This document shows positions 1 to 8,200 of a stretch of 40,726 nucleotides of DNA, one piece after another. Numbering within the stretch: position 1 is the stretch's first letter; every line of letters starts with the position of its first letter. Both the position numbers and the translations under genes were made by a program. A model generated the notes under the pieces. The model was not told the origin of the DNA. It made no database searches and saw only the letters and a program-made list of their open reading frames with translations. The stretch lies in the NCBI GenBank assembly GCA_026388545.1, contig JAPLJS010000115.1, forward strand, positions 1 through 40,726, in the 5' to 3' direction. This DNA comes from Deltaproteobacteria bacterium. GTDB lineage: Bacteria > Desulfobacterota > Syntrophia > Syntrophales > UBA2185.

Positions 1-97
1 GAGGATCTTTTTCTCATCTCTTCCTGTAATTGTTAGATCTGATTAACCTTTGGATATACAAGAGTTCAAGTCGCAACTATTACCTTCGCTCCGGAAA

Positions 98-792
98 TCA
101 GAAGGTCTGAATGTTGCCATCAGATTGAAGCATACGGTTAAGCCGACGTTCCTCTCCTATAGTGGTGGCTGCACCGTGCCCGGGATAAACAATAGTATCA
201 TCACGCAATGTCAACAATTTTTCGTGAATGCTCTCCTTCAGTTGTTTGTCGTCATAACCAGGATAAAGTCCAGGGAGGGTTACACCAATCCCGCGTCTGA
301 ACAATGTGTCGCCGCTGAAGACAACACCATTCCCAAAAAAACTAACACTATCCGAACTATGCCCTGGTGTATAAAGTACCGAGAAGTGTAAATCGTCAAT
401 ATCTATGGTATCGCCATCATTCAGCAATATATCCGGCTGGAAGGGCAGTTCAAAGGGAACGAATACCAATCCTTTTGCTACCTGACTTACTTTAGGGGAT
501 GCTTTTATATTACCGGTATCAAAGGCGGCCAATTGAGCCTTCGTGGTATTCTTAACGGTATCAAGAGCGCTAAAGTGATCAATATGCACATGAGTAAGTG
601 CAATGAAAGAGACCGATATGTTCAGTTCCTCCACAGCCTCTGTAATATGCTTCGCTTTAACGCCGGGATCGATAATCATACCGCGCCTGGTCGTTTCAGG
701 ACCGGTCTTTGGCTTCCTAAAGATTCTGGTAGAAGGTTACGATCTGTAATAATCGAAAAAACCACAGAACTCTGATTTAAAATATGGTACAT
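98..792 (-). CDS. MBL-fold metallo-hydrolase with broken or displaced 5' end
   Basis: Predicted metal-dependent hydrolase of the metallo-beta-lactamase superfamily, glyoxalase-II-like group; the substrate is unknown. The intact frame is 98-679 (193 aa). It has THVHIDH (metal site), a later TPGHS, a GDTLF aspartate motif and YPGHG near the end, so the metal ligands are complete. The frame opens directly at MIIDPG, whereas the fold normally has about 20-30 more residues of beta-strand first. A second frame starts at ATG 792 and ends ...LKRPGAV immediately before that MIIDPG, so a one-base loss near 680 could have split one gene of about 231 codons. Alternatively the true 5' end was replaced by a repeat: the 770-790 segment resembles other intergenic segments in the window. 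Family assignment is secure; the start is not. Confidence 0.75.
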
Positions 793-1147
793 GATCTTAG
801 GACTAAATCATCATTAGGAGGTTATGCATATGGGGGAAATTCCGGGGACATAATACAGATTCATTATGCTGATTAATTTTAACTTTTACCGTTTGTTGAA
901 ATAATGTGTATTATGTCCGCAGATTATCCCCAATTTGATCTGATCGAGTTTGCTGATTCCCGGGTGGGTAATAATCAAAAAGCTACAGAGCTCTAACTTA
1001 ATATGTGATATCAATAAACAGGTAGAAAATTGACCTGACGTTGTCTGTCAGCTTAAGTCTAGGTGAGAACACATAAATATCCCCGGCCCAAACTTTCTTG
1101 GAAGTATTGCCTCTGACTTTTTTACGTTTAGATTCAAGGTGGTCCTG
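793..1147. other. Gene-free stretch with repeat debris
   Basis: No coding frame is supported here. It contains the inverted repeat at 844-920 and, at about 967-1013, a segment that resembles 743-790 (both read TAATAATC-(G)AAAAA-...-ACAGA-CTCT...), which suggests a decayed duplication on the two sides of the inverted repeat. Positions 1020-1147 show nothing recognisable. Confidence 0.5.
844..920. repeat. Inverted repeat, REP/RAYT-like element
   Basis: An 18-bp imperfect inverted repeat (arms 844-861 and 903-920, 16 of 18 matching, with a perfect 11-bp core GGACATAATAC/GTATTATGTCC at 846-856 and 908-918) flanks about 40 bp. A good ribosome-binding site with ATG (TAGGAGG, ATG at 824 and 830) lies just before the left arm but opens only a very short frame. 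This arrangement resembles the leaders of REP-associated tyrosine transposase genes with the transposase gone; that identification is an inference from memory of the sequence pattern. Confidence 0.5.
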
Positions 1148-1546
1148 TTAACTCTGCACAAGCCGGGAAGCTATGACACCTGCTAACCGCCTCATAATCC
1201 TCAAACCTTCAGCGGGATGTTTTTCAAGTACTCGCATTAGTCGATCTCCATCGATCTTAATTACCTTGCTTTCCCTCTTACACACGGCCGTAGCTGTGTA
1301 CCGTCTCGGTTCAACAAGTGCAGACCAGCCAATCACGGAACCCACCTTATTTACGGGTAGAGATGGACGCCCTTCGCTCTGAATGACAATTTCCCCATCT
1401 TCGAGTATATAGAAAAAATCGGCAAAATTACCTTCCCGCACAACCTGGGAGCCCGCCGAAAATATTTCTTGCGATACAAGTTCAGCAATCTCATCCATAA
1501 TATACGAGGGGATTTCCTTAAACATTTCTACTTCCTGAAATATCAT
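1148..1546 (-). CDS. Cyclic-nucleotide-binding-fold protein without HTH (copy 1)
   Basis: A 132-aa stand-alone cNMP-binding (CRP-type beta-roll) domain. The beta-roll is recognisable from the FYILEDGEIVIQ strand, the V.S.IGWSALVEP turn and the C-terminal helix (MRVLEKHPAEGLRIMRRL). It ends where CRP/FNR regulators would continue into a helix-turn-helix, so it should not bind DNA by itself. The turn that normally holds Arg-Thr/Ser-Ala for phosphate contact reads RRYTATA, so cAMP binding is doubtful. RBS AGGAAG lies just upstream of ATG 1546. It is a paralogue of the protein at 1827-2309, sharing GWSALVEP and YTA.A. The domain call is firm; ligand and partner are unknown. It may act as a sensor subunit or a regulator by protein contact. 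Confidence 0.8.
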   Translation of the reverse strand: MIFQEVEMFKEIPSYIMDEIAELVSQEIFSAGSQVVREGNFADFFYILEDGEIVIQSEGRPSLPVNKVGSVIGWSALVEPRRYTATAVCKRESKVIKIDGDRLMRVLEKHPAEGLRIMRRLAGVIASRLVQS

Positions 1547-1605
1547 GACAATTACTTCCTTTCATCCTCTTGATAATTTTCTGTAAGTTCTGTATTCATC
1601 CAGAG

Positions 1606-1810
1606 TTTTATTATACCTTCCTTCTTTTCCATAACCTTATTTTTATTTCTCCTTCCCGCCCTTCTGCTCTAATCTATTTGGGGGGAAGTGTCTCACTTAT
1701 ATTGGCACAGAGGGTAATACCCTCGAAGTCAAGCGTGCAGGAACGGGTTAGACTTCCGATGAAATGGTAATCCCTCTTCCCGTTCGCCTGTCGAACTGAT
1801 TACCGTCAGA
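1606..1810. other. Structured intergenic region between the two cNMP-domain genes
   Basis: Several inverted repeats are packed here: a perfect 15-nt palindrome GAGGGTAATACCCTC at 1710-1724, a GAACGGG/CCCGTTC pair at 1741-1747 and 1779-1785, and a GGTAAT/ATTACC pair around 1766-1771 and 1798-1803. No ORF is convincing. A TATAAT-like hexamer on the minus strand (1610-1615) could serve the 1148-1546 gene but has no good -35. It could be a structured leader, a decayed repeat, or an operator cluster. Confidence 0.4.
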
Positions 1811-1826
1811 GACCCCACAAAAAGGT

Positions 1827-2309
1827 CTACCATTCATAATCGTTCCGCGTATCCAAAGCGACATCCTTACTCAGCCTCTTTCCGTAGTCCGTCACCCTTG
1901 AACTGACAAGTGCCGCCAGATTCTTCATGAATACATAGCCTATGCGCGGAACCTGATCGAAAAGCTTAAACAGATCCGCCTTTCTCAGGTATATTTCCTC
2001 CGTCTTTTCCGCGCAAATGGCGGACGCCGTATATTGATAGGGTTCCACCAGGGCAGACCATCCAAAGACTTCTCCCTCCAAGGCGGTATGAATCTTGACA
2101 TAGATGGTCGGGGCCTCAAAGTGCCGGACAACTATGTTCACCTTACCACTGCGGCAAAGGTGCAACTCGCTCGCGGGAGTTCCTTGCAGAAAGCAGATTG
2201 TGCCTTCATTCAGGCTTCGCTCCTGGAACAGCGGCGCTATTTTGTTCAACTCGTCATCGTCCAAATCATGGAATAGCTTAAATGTTTTCAATTCCTGGAT
2301 CGTCGTCAT
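1827..2309 (-). CDS. Cyclic-nucleotide-binding-fold protein without HTH (copy 2)
   Basis: A 160-aa cNMP-binding-fold protein. The beta-roll spans about residues 8-115 (FKLFHDLDDDELNKIAPLF helix, then ELHLCRSGKVNIVV, EGEVFGWSALVEP) and is followed by a helix (FMKNLAALVSSRV) and a short polar tail, with no DNA-binding HTH. As in the neighbouring copy, the phosphate-binding arginine position is occupied by Tyr (YQYTASA), so the ligand may not be cAMP. ATG 2309 is preceded by an excellent AAAGGAGGG ribosome-binding site, and a near-consensus sigma70 promoter lies about 90 nt upstream. The adjacent copy is co-oriented but 280 bp away, so a shared transcript is possible but not shown. Confidence 0.82.
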   Translation of the reverse strand: MTTIQELKTFKLFHDLDDDELNKIAPLFQERSLNEGTICFLQGTPASELHLCRSGKVNIVVRHFEAPTIYVKIHTALEGEVFGWSALVEPYQYTASAICAEKTEEIYLRKADLFKLFDQVPRIGYVFMKNLAALVSSRVTDYGKRLSKDVALDTRNDYEW

Positions 2310-2400
2310 AATTCCCTCCTTTCTTTGTGGTTGCGTGAATCAGTTGCGGTTCGTTCTTTCTGAAAGGGATTTGATAAGACTTTTCCTTATAGTGTGCTTT

Positions 2401-2429
2401 AGTATAGGTGAAGGTGTCTTGCATGTCAA
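2401..2429 (-). promoter_or_regulatory. sigma70-type promoter for the 1827-2309 gene
   Basis: On the minus strand TTGACA (2424-2429) and TATACT (2401-2406) are separated by exactly 17 bp. The predicted start of transcription near 2395 gives a leader of about 85 nt to ATG 2309. The rest of 2310-2570 shows no gene. Confidence 0.75.
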
Positions 2430-2575
2430 AACAATTCAACGACACCACATAGCCTTATTTTCTGAAATAATGCCGCCCTAGGATAGTTGAATAGCACTAT
2501 CATGCTGTTGTAGGGTGGTTTGTTTTAATTGTCGCAGTTGCCCATTGGGGACTATGCACGGGCAAGTGGTTCTAC

Positions 2576-2610
2576 AAAAAAAAGCTCCCCCCATCACAGG
2601 GGAAGCTTTT
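2576..2610 (-). terminator. Rho-independent terminator of the cold-shock gene
   Basis: Reading the minus strand, a stem AAAAGCTTCCCC / GGGGGAGCTTTT with a short loop is followed by a run of T, directly after the cold-shock gene stop at 2634. Confidence 0.85.
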
Positions 2611-2633
2611 AAATGCAAAATGAAGCTCAAGTC

Positions 2634-2834
2634 TTACAGCTTGCGAACATTTTCCGCAGCCGGACCTTTGGCCCCGGCGACAACTTCGAAGCTTACCCGA
2701 TCACCCTCGGCCAGTGATTTGAAACCATCTGCCTGGATCGCTGAATGATGCACGAAAACGTCATTACCACCGTCCTGCTCGATAAAGCCAAACCCCTTTG
2801 AATCATTAAACCACTTAACTTTTCCTTCTGACAT
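2634..2834 (-). CDS. Cold-shock protein, CspA family
   Basis: A 66-aa single cold-shock domain, the usual length. It carries both RNA-binding motifs, KGFGFIEQ (RNP1) and DVFVHHSAI (RNP2), and the start [11 protein letters not shown] typical of CspA-like RNA/DNA chaperones, which melt structured mRNA. ATG 2834 is chosen because AAAGGAGA precedes it; an open frame continues upstream to 3005 but is non-homologous leader sequence. A terminator follows the stop, so this is a monocistronic gene. The roughly 170-nt 5' leader resembles the long thermosensitive leaders of cspA mRNAs. Which Csp paralogue it is cannot be told from one copy. Confidence 0.95.
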   Translation of the reverse strand: MSEGKVKWFNDSKGFGFIEQDGGNDVFVHHSAIQADGFKSLAEGDRVSFEVVAGAKGPAAENVRKL

Positions 2835-3043
2835 CTTTACTTCTCCTTTGTATTGGGTTCCTCCAGGGAACCATTTAAATTTTTGCCGAACTATTCGGCT
2901 GGCAGTCTGTTTGTGCAAATAAAAAAAAACGCACTTTCCATTACTGAGGATTGTGCGGTCTACTTTTCTGTAATTTGGTAAAAACAAACATGTACTGCAC
3001 ATCAACTTAAATTAAAGTTACATGATCCTTTATGGAAATGCAA
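2835..3043 (-). promoter_or_regulatory. Promoter and long 5' leader of the cold-shock gene
   Basis: Minus strand TTGCAT (3038-3043), 17 bp, TAACTT (3015-3020) is a plausible promoter, giving a leader of about 170 nt. The leader holds a GCCGAA/TTCGGC hairpin (about 2884-2899), a GGTTCC/GGAACC hairpin next to the RBS (about 2857-2873), and a CGCAC/GTGCG stem (2930-2934, 2953-2957) followed by ten T, which looks like a weak attenuator. Nothing else is seen up to 3151. Confidence 0.45.
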
Positions 3044-3151
3044 GGTTTTTTTATTGAACACTTCGAATGGTAATCCGCAGTTTTTACTCTTAACTGATTC
3101 TGTGGATAGGTAGGTGATATGTGTTACAGGGTACATGAAAGACTGAAGACC

Positions 3152-5008
3152 TTAAACCACTGGTTCACCCCACAGTGCATCTCGAAGTCCCGATGAGCGT
3201 TTTATTCTGCGCTGGATCACTGATAAGAAAATATCTTCTTTTCCCCAGATTTGGATTCGCTCTTTCGCCCTCGTAATGGCGGTGTAGATCAGTTCCCTTG
3301 TCATCACCCGGGTGTCTCTGTCGGGCATCACCAGGAGGACATCGTCAAATTCAGAGCCCTGGCTTTTATGCACGGTCATGGCATACACCGTCTCATGGTC
3401 CGGCAACCGGAGCGGCGGAAAGCTTTTGGCTGATCCTTCCAGTCCCGGGAAAAAGACCCTCATCTCCTCGTTTTTCTCATGATCCATCATGGTAATCCCG
3501 ATATCGCCGTTGAAGAGCCGCAGGTTGTAATCGTTTTTAGTGATCATGACGGGGCGTCCGGAATACCATCTTCCGCTCCGGTCGATAAGTCCTTTTCTCT
3601 GCAGAAGATGCTCAACCGCGATGTTCAGGTTATGGACGCCATACGGTCCCTCCCGGAGTGCAGAGAGGATACGGGAGCGATTGAAGAGATCAAGCGCCTC
3701 CATAGGATCAGAAGCCTTCAGGTAAGCGGTATATCGTTCCGTAATCCAGTCTTTGAGCCGGCGCGGCAGTTCATCCGGTCGGGGCAGGCTCTTCCAGTGG
3801 ATGTCTCCGTACTTTTCGTTCCGGATGAGGTCGATTGCCTGCGGGCCGTTGCCGGCATTCACTGCCTGACTAACAGCACGGATTCCGCTAGTTGTGCTGA
3901 AGCGATAGCTTTTAGTCAGTTGGATGATGCAATCATTCATGCCCGCCTTGGGTGTACCTGATGCGCTATCGCTAATCTCTTCACCTGTTGCCCGGCGGCA
4001 GTCTTCGATAAATGAAGGCGAAAACCGGTGAATATTTCCCGTATCACAGATATCGCCGAGAACTGATCCCGCCTCGACCGACGCCAGTTGATCCTTGTCC
4101 CCCAAGAGGATGAGGCGGGATTGGGGCCGGATAGCCTGTACCAGTCTGGAAAAGAGGGCAAGGTCCACCATGGAAGCCTCATCGATGATAACGATATCGA
4201 AGGGCAGGGGGTTCTCCTCGTTGAAGCGGAAGGAGGGAGAATTCGGGATGCTTCCGAGGAGCCTGTGGATAGTTGAGGCTTCATCGGGAATGGACGTTTT
4301 CACGGATTCACTACAGTTCAATCCCGACTTTGCTTTTTTTATGGATTCCTGGAGTCGGCCAGCAGCCTTTCCCGTGGGTGCGGTCAGGGCGATATTCAAC
4401 TGTCCATCGCGGTTTTGTTCGATGAGAAGGGCAAGTATCCGGGCTACCGCGAAGGTCTTGCCGGTTCCCGGTCCTCCGGAAATGACGCATAACCCATTTC
4501 TGAGAGAAGCAAAGGCAGCGATTTTCCGCCAGTCAATGTCTGTTTCCCCGTTACTGTCGCTACGCGGGAAAATCCGCTCAAAACTATCCTCCATGTGCAG
4601 TTCGTCAAATGCCTCGAATTTATTGCCTGCAAGGTCTTTCAATACATCAGCGAGCCTTTTTTCATAATCCCAGTATCTGTAAAGATAGAGACGTGCGCCG
4701 TTCAGGATAAGGGGCCGGTAATCACCGGGCCTTCCCACAACGGGGCTCGCATCGAGAACATTCAGCCAGGTTTCCAGGGGAGGGCACACCAGGGGTTCCG
4801 ATCCTTGAAGCTCGAAGGCGGTTCCTGCAAGCTCCGACAGATCGATACAGATATGACCCTCGCCTCGATAGCGGCTAACCAGGGATGCGGCTAAGAGGAG
4901 CTTCACATCATTCGTTTGGTCAAGCCTTCCGATGAAACGGGCAAACCGGTAATCCAGTTCGGAAAGGAATTGGCGTTCATAGAGGTTGTCGATGGTTGCT
5001 GAGTTCAT
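3152..5008 (-). CDS. recD: Exodeoxyribonuclease V subunit alpha (RecD helicase)
   Basis: 618 aa, the normal RecD length. RecD is the 5'-3' helicase of RecBCD, which processes double-strand breaks and degrades foreign linear DNA. Visible motifs: Walker A GGPGTGKT (178-185), motif Ia TAPTGKAAGRL, Walker B IIDEASMVD (DEAS at 276-279), GDKDQLASVEAG (motif III), and the C-terminal AMTVHKSQGSEFDDV and YTAITRAKERI helicase motifs. A roughly 150-residue N-terminal domain that contacts RecB/RecC precedes the helicase core. It is the last rec gene in the order recC-recB-recD and is separated from recB by about 250 bp of palindromic repeats instead of being translationally coupled. The RBS before ATG 5008 is weak. 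Confidence 0.96.
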   Translation of the reverse strand: MNSATIDNLYERQFLSELDYRFARFIGRLDQTNDVKLLLAASLVSRYRGEGHICIDLSELAGTAFELQGSEPLVCPPLETWLNVLDASPVVGRPGDYRPLILNGARLYLYRYWDYEKRLADVLKDLAGNKFEAFDELHMEDSFERIFPRSDSNGETDIDWRKIAAFASLRNGLCVISGGPGTGKTFAVARILALLIEQNRDGQLNIALTAPTGKAAGRLQESIKKAKSGLNCSESVKTSIPDEASTIHRLLGSIPNSPSFRFNEENPLPFDIVIIDEASMVDLALFSRLVQAIRPQSRLILLGDKDQLASVEAGSVLGDICDTGNIHRFSPSFIEDCRRATGEEISDSASGTPKAGMNDCIIQLTKSYRFSTTSGIRAVSQAVNAGNGPQAIDLIRNEKYGDIHWKSLPRPDELPRRLKDWITERYTAYLKASDPMEALDLFNRSRILSALREGPYGVHNLNIAVEHLLQRKGLIDRSGRWYSGRPVMITKNDYNLRLFNGDIGITMMDHEKNEEMRVFFPGLEGSAKSFPPLRLPDHETVYAMTVHKSQGSEFDDVLLVMPDRDTRVMTRELIYTAITRAKERIQIWGKEDIFLSVIQRRIKRSSGLRDALWGEPVV

Positions 5009-5091
5009 TTCGCTCTCTTCAAAAACTTCCCCTCCCCTGGTGTTTTGGGGATTGGGGGAGGGGGAAACGGATCATCTTCTCACCCTCCCTC

Positions 5092-5250
5092 TGTCCCTCC
5101 CATCAAGCGAGGGAAGGTAAAGTGGTGTCCCTCCCGTCAAGAGAGGGAAGGTAAGTTGGTGTCCCTCCCATCAAGGGAAGGAAGTAAATTGGTGTCCCTC
5201 CCATCAAGCGAGGGAAGTAAATTGGTGTTTCTCGCATCAGAGGGAGAAGG
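5092..5250. repeat. Tandem palindromic repeat array between recB and recD
   Basis: Five units starting at 5092, 5126, 5160, 5193 and 5226 (periods 34, 34, 33, 33). Each has a core like TCCCTCCCATCAAGCGAGGGA, itself an imperfect inverted repeat with ATCAAG in the loop; the last unit is degenerate. The same core occurs singly inside recB (about 8631-8672). This looks like local amplification of a dispersed palindromic repeat. RNA hairpins here would lie in the recB-recD transcript. Confidence 0.85.
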
Positions 5251-5258
5251 AATGTATG

Positions 5259-8200
5259 TCAATTCGCAATCATATTATTACACAGGAATTCGATCGCGTC
5301 TTTCTTCGGCCTGTCCCGGTAAAATCCCGTATGAGATCCGGTTTCCGGATTCACGCCCCTGAGAAAGATATAAAACACGCCTCCGAAATGCGTTTCATAG
5401 TCATAACCGGACAGGCGCGTCTTCAGGTACTGGTGCAGGGCAACGATATAGAGGTGGTACTGGAGGAGGTACAGCTCCTCCCGCATGACGTCCGCAAGCG
5501 CCTCAACCCGGTAGTCTTCGATAGAAGCGCCCAGGAAATTTGATTTCCAGTCCACGAGGTAGAAGCGCCCTTCATACTGGAAAACCAGGTCCATGAAGCC
5601 CTTCATGAACCCCCGCACCGGCTGGAAATTGAGCCTTCCGATCCTTTCGGGAAATGCCGGATGGGGCGATATGCCGCTTTGCGTGAAGATGTTCTGCAGT
5701 GTATCCGGCGTCAGCCTGTTTAGGGGGAAGTAGAACTCAAGCTCGCTGAGGCGGTCATCGTCACGGATGACGGACAGATTAAGCCCATGTATGGCGGGGT
5801 CGAGGGGCGTGGTGACAACCGAGTCGATCATCCGGCAGACCGCCTCCTGCCATTTCAGATCAAAACCATGCTGCTTCAATTTCACGGTCACGAGATTTTC
5901 CGTTTCCGGGCCATCCGGTGCGGTGAAATCGATGTGCTCCAGAATGTCGTGCAAACAATTGCCCGCTTTCGCACCCCTGGGAAAGGCAAACATGCCGACG
6001 GGCTCTTTGTGATACGGCATTTCCGCGACTATAGTTCCGCCGTCACGATCCGGGAGATCCGCCATGTCATCGGGCGCGATTGCCGGTATCGCCATGCGTT
6101 CCGAAAGCAGATATGAGAAACTGGCAATGCGCCTGTCCCGGTCTGCGATAGCGGGAAATTTCCGGCAGGTGAGATTGTCCGGCAGTTCAGCGGGAGGCAT
6201 GTAGATTTCCGCAGAGGATGCAGGCATATCGTACACGCTGATCGCGCCGCCTGACTTCGATGCAATACTTTCCAGGTCATCCTGGATATCAGAGTTCGAT
6301 AGACTCAAAAATTTCTCTTCCGTCGCCTCAACGATATCCGATGAATCGACTCCGGGAGGATGGAGGGTATAGGTAAGGGAGGACGTGCCCGCATCTTTGA
6401 ACGGCCCCCACACGAGGTAGCAGCGGTTTTTCGCGCGGGTGAGAGAAACGTAGAGAAGCCGAATGTTTTCCGCGAGATTTTCCCTTTCCGCAAGCGTTTT
6501 GCCGGGGCCTGCCTCCGGATCAAGGACAAGGTTCAAACGCCAGTCGTCTTCCGGATCGTGATAGGTGAATTCCCTCTTTTTGTCTTTTGAATCTCCCCAG
6601 TTGAAAGGGCAGAAAACGATGGGATATTCCAGTCCCTTGCTCTTGTGGATAGTGACGATCCTGACGGCACGGGCGTCGCTTTCGAGACGGAGTTCGTGTT
6701 CTTCCGACCGCAGGGCATCCGGATCGCGCTGACAGGAAAGCCACTTAACCATGCCGGAGATGCCCAGCTTGCTTTCAATGGATTTCGTGTGGAGAACTTC
6801 CGTGAGGTGAAGGATGTTCGTCAGACGGCGCTCGCCGTCGGGAAATGCGAGGAGCCGTTCGCGGACTTTCTCTTTCGAGAGGAAATAACGGAACATCCCG
6901 ATGAAGCCGTGACGTTCCCAGAGGGTATTGTATTCCCGGAACCGTGTGACCCATTCTTCCCAGTCGGCCTCATTGTGGTCTAGGGATTCCAGTGCGTTGC
7001 CGTTTGATCCCAGCATGTCGGTCGTAAGGGCGATCTTGATGAGGCCTTCGGAATGGGGCTCAGAGAGAGCGGTAAGGACGCGCTCCACCTCCAGGGCTTC
7101 ATGGGTATCAAAAAGATTGCCTGTACTGTGAAGGACGCTGTGGATGCCGCAGGTCCGGAGGGCATCCTGGATAAGACGGGCTTCCCGGTTTACTCTTACC
7201 AGGACGGCGATGTGGCCTTCAGCCAGCGGTTCGGCGCCGATCATCGCCTTTTCTTCTCTGCCCAGTTTGACAAGGCGGGAGATTTCGGCAGTGACGGATC
7301 TTACGATGAGATCAGCCGTCAGCCTCTGGTTTGTTTTTGCTCCTGCCGCCTCCAGTAGATTACCGTTGAGAAACCAGATGTGAAAAGGTGGTTCGGGGCT
7401 ACCGAAAATGGTCAGCCGTTTCCGGTCTTTTACGTCTCCCGCTTCGGCTCTTTCATAGGGAACCTCCGCGTAAAGAAAAGCGTCCTTCTTGGGGTTTTCG
7501 AAGATAGTGTTGACGGCGCGTACCAGGTCCGGTTCGGATCGCCAGTTACTCGTGAGCGTGTAGCGGAAATCGACGTGCCTCGACGCCCGCATGTAGGCGA
7601 AGAGATCGGCCCCGCGAAAGCTGTAGATGGATTGCTTTGGGTCTCCGATGAAAAAGAGAGGGGATTGTCCGCCTCCAAATATATTCTGAAAAATGGCATA
7701 CTGGATCTGATCCGTGTCCTGAAACTCATCGATGAGAGCGGCCCGGTAGCGGCCCCTGATGTTGCGGACGAGTTCTGGGCCGCCTATACCGTCCAGGGCT
7801 TCCCGAAGGTTAATGAGGAGATCGTCAAAGGACTGGATATTTCGTTTTTGTTTTCTTTTCCGGAGTTCCTCCCGCAGGTACCGGAAAACGTCCGATTTCA
7901 GGAAAAGCAGGTGTCCTTCGATCTGCGCCTCCAGTACATGTGCCATGTTCATGAGTGTTTCGCAGTCGTCGAAAAAAAGGTGTTCGGGGGTTATTTTTCC
8001 TTTATTGGTTCCCATTCTCAGCCCGGATGACGTGAATTTGTCAAAACCTTTTAAGAGCGGTAAGGCTGCTTCCGAATCCACATATCCGTCCATTATGGCA
8101 GCAAGGGAATCCGGGTTTTTGTATTTTGCTTTGTTCAAGCCGGGATCTTTGAGTTTTGTGAGTACGTCCTTTCGGACGCTCCACCACGTCGAGAGTACCC

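Noticed and set aside
5092-5250. CRISPR array
   Set aside because: The units are contiguous palindromes with no unique spacers and no cas genes nearby.
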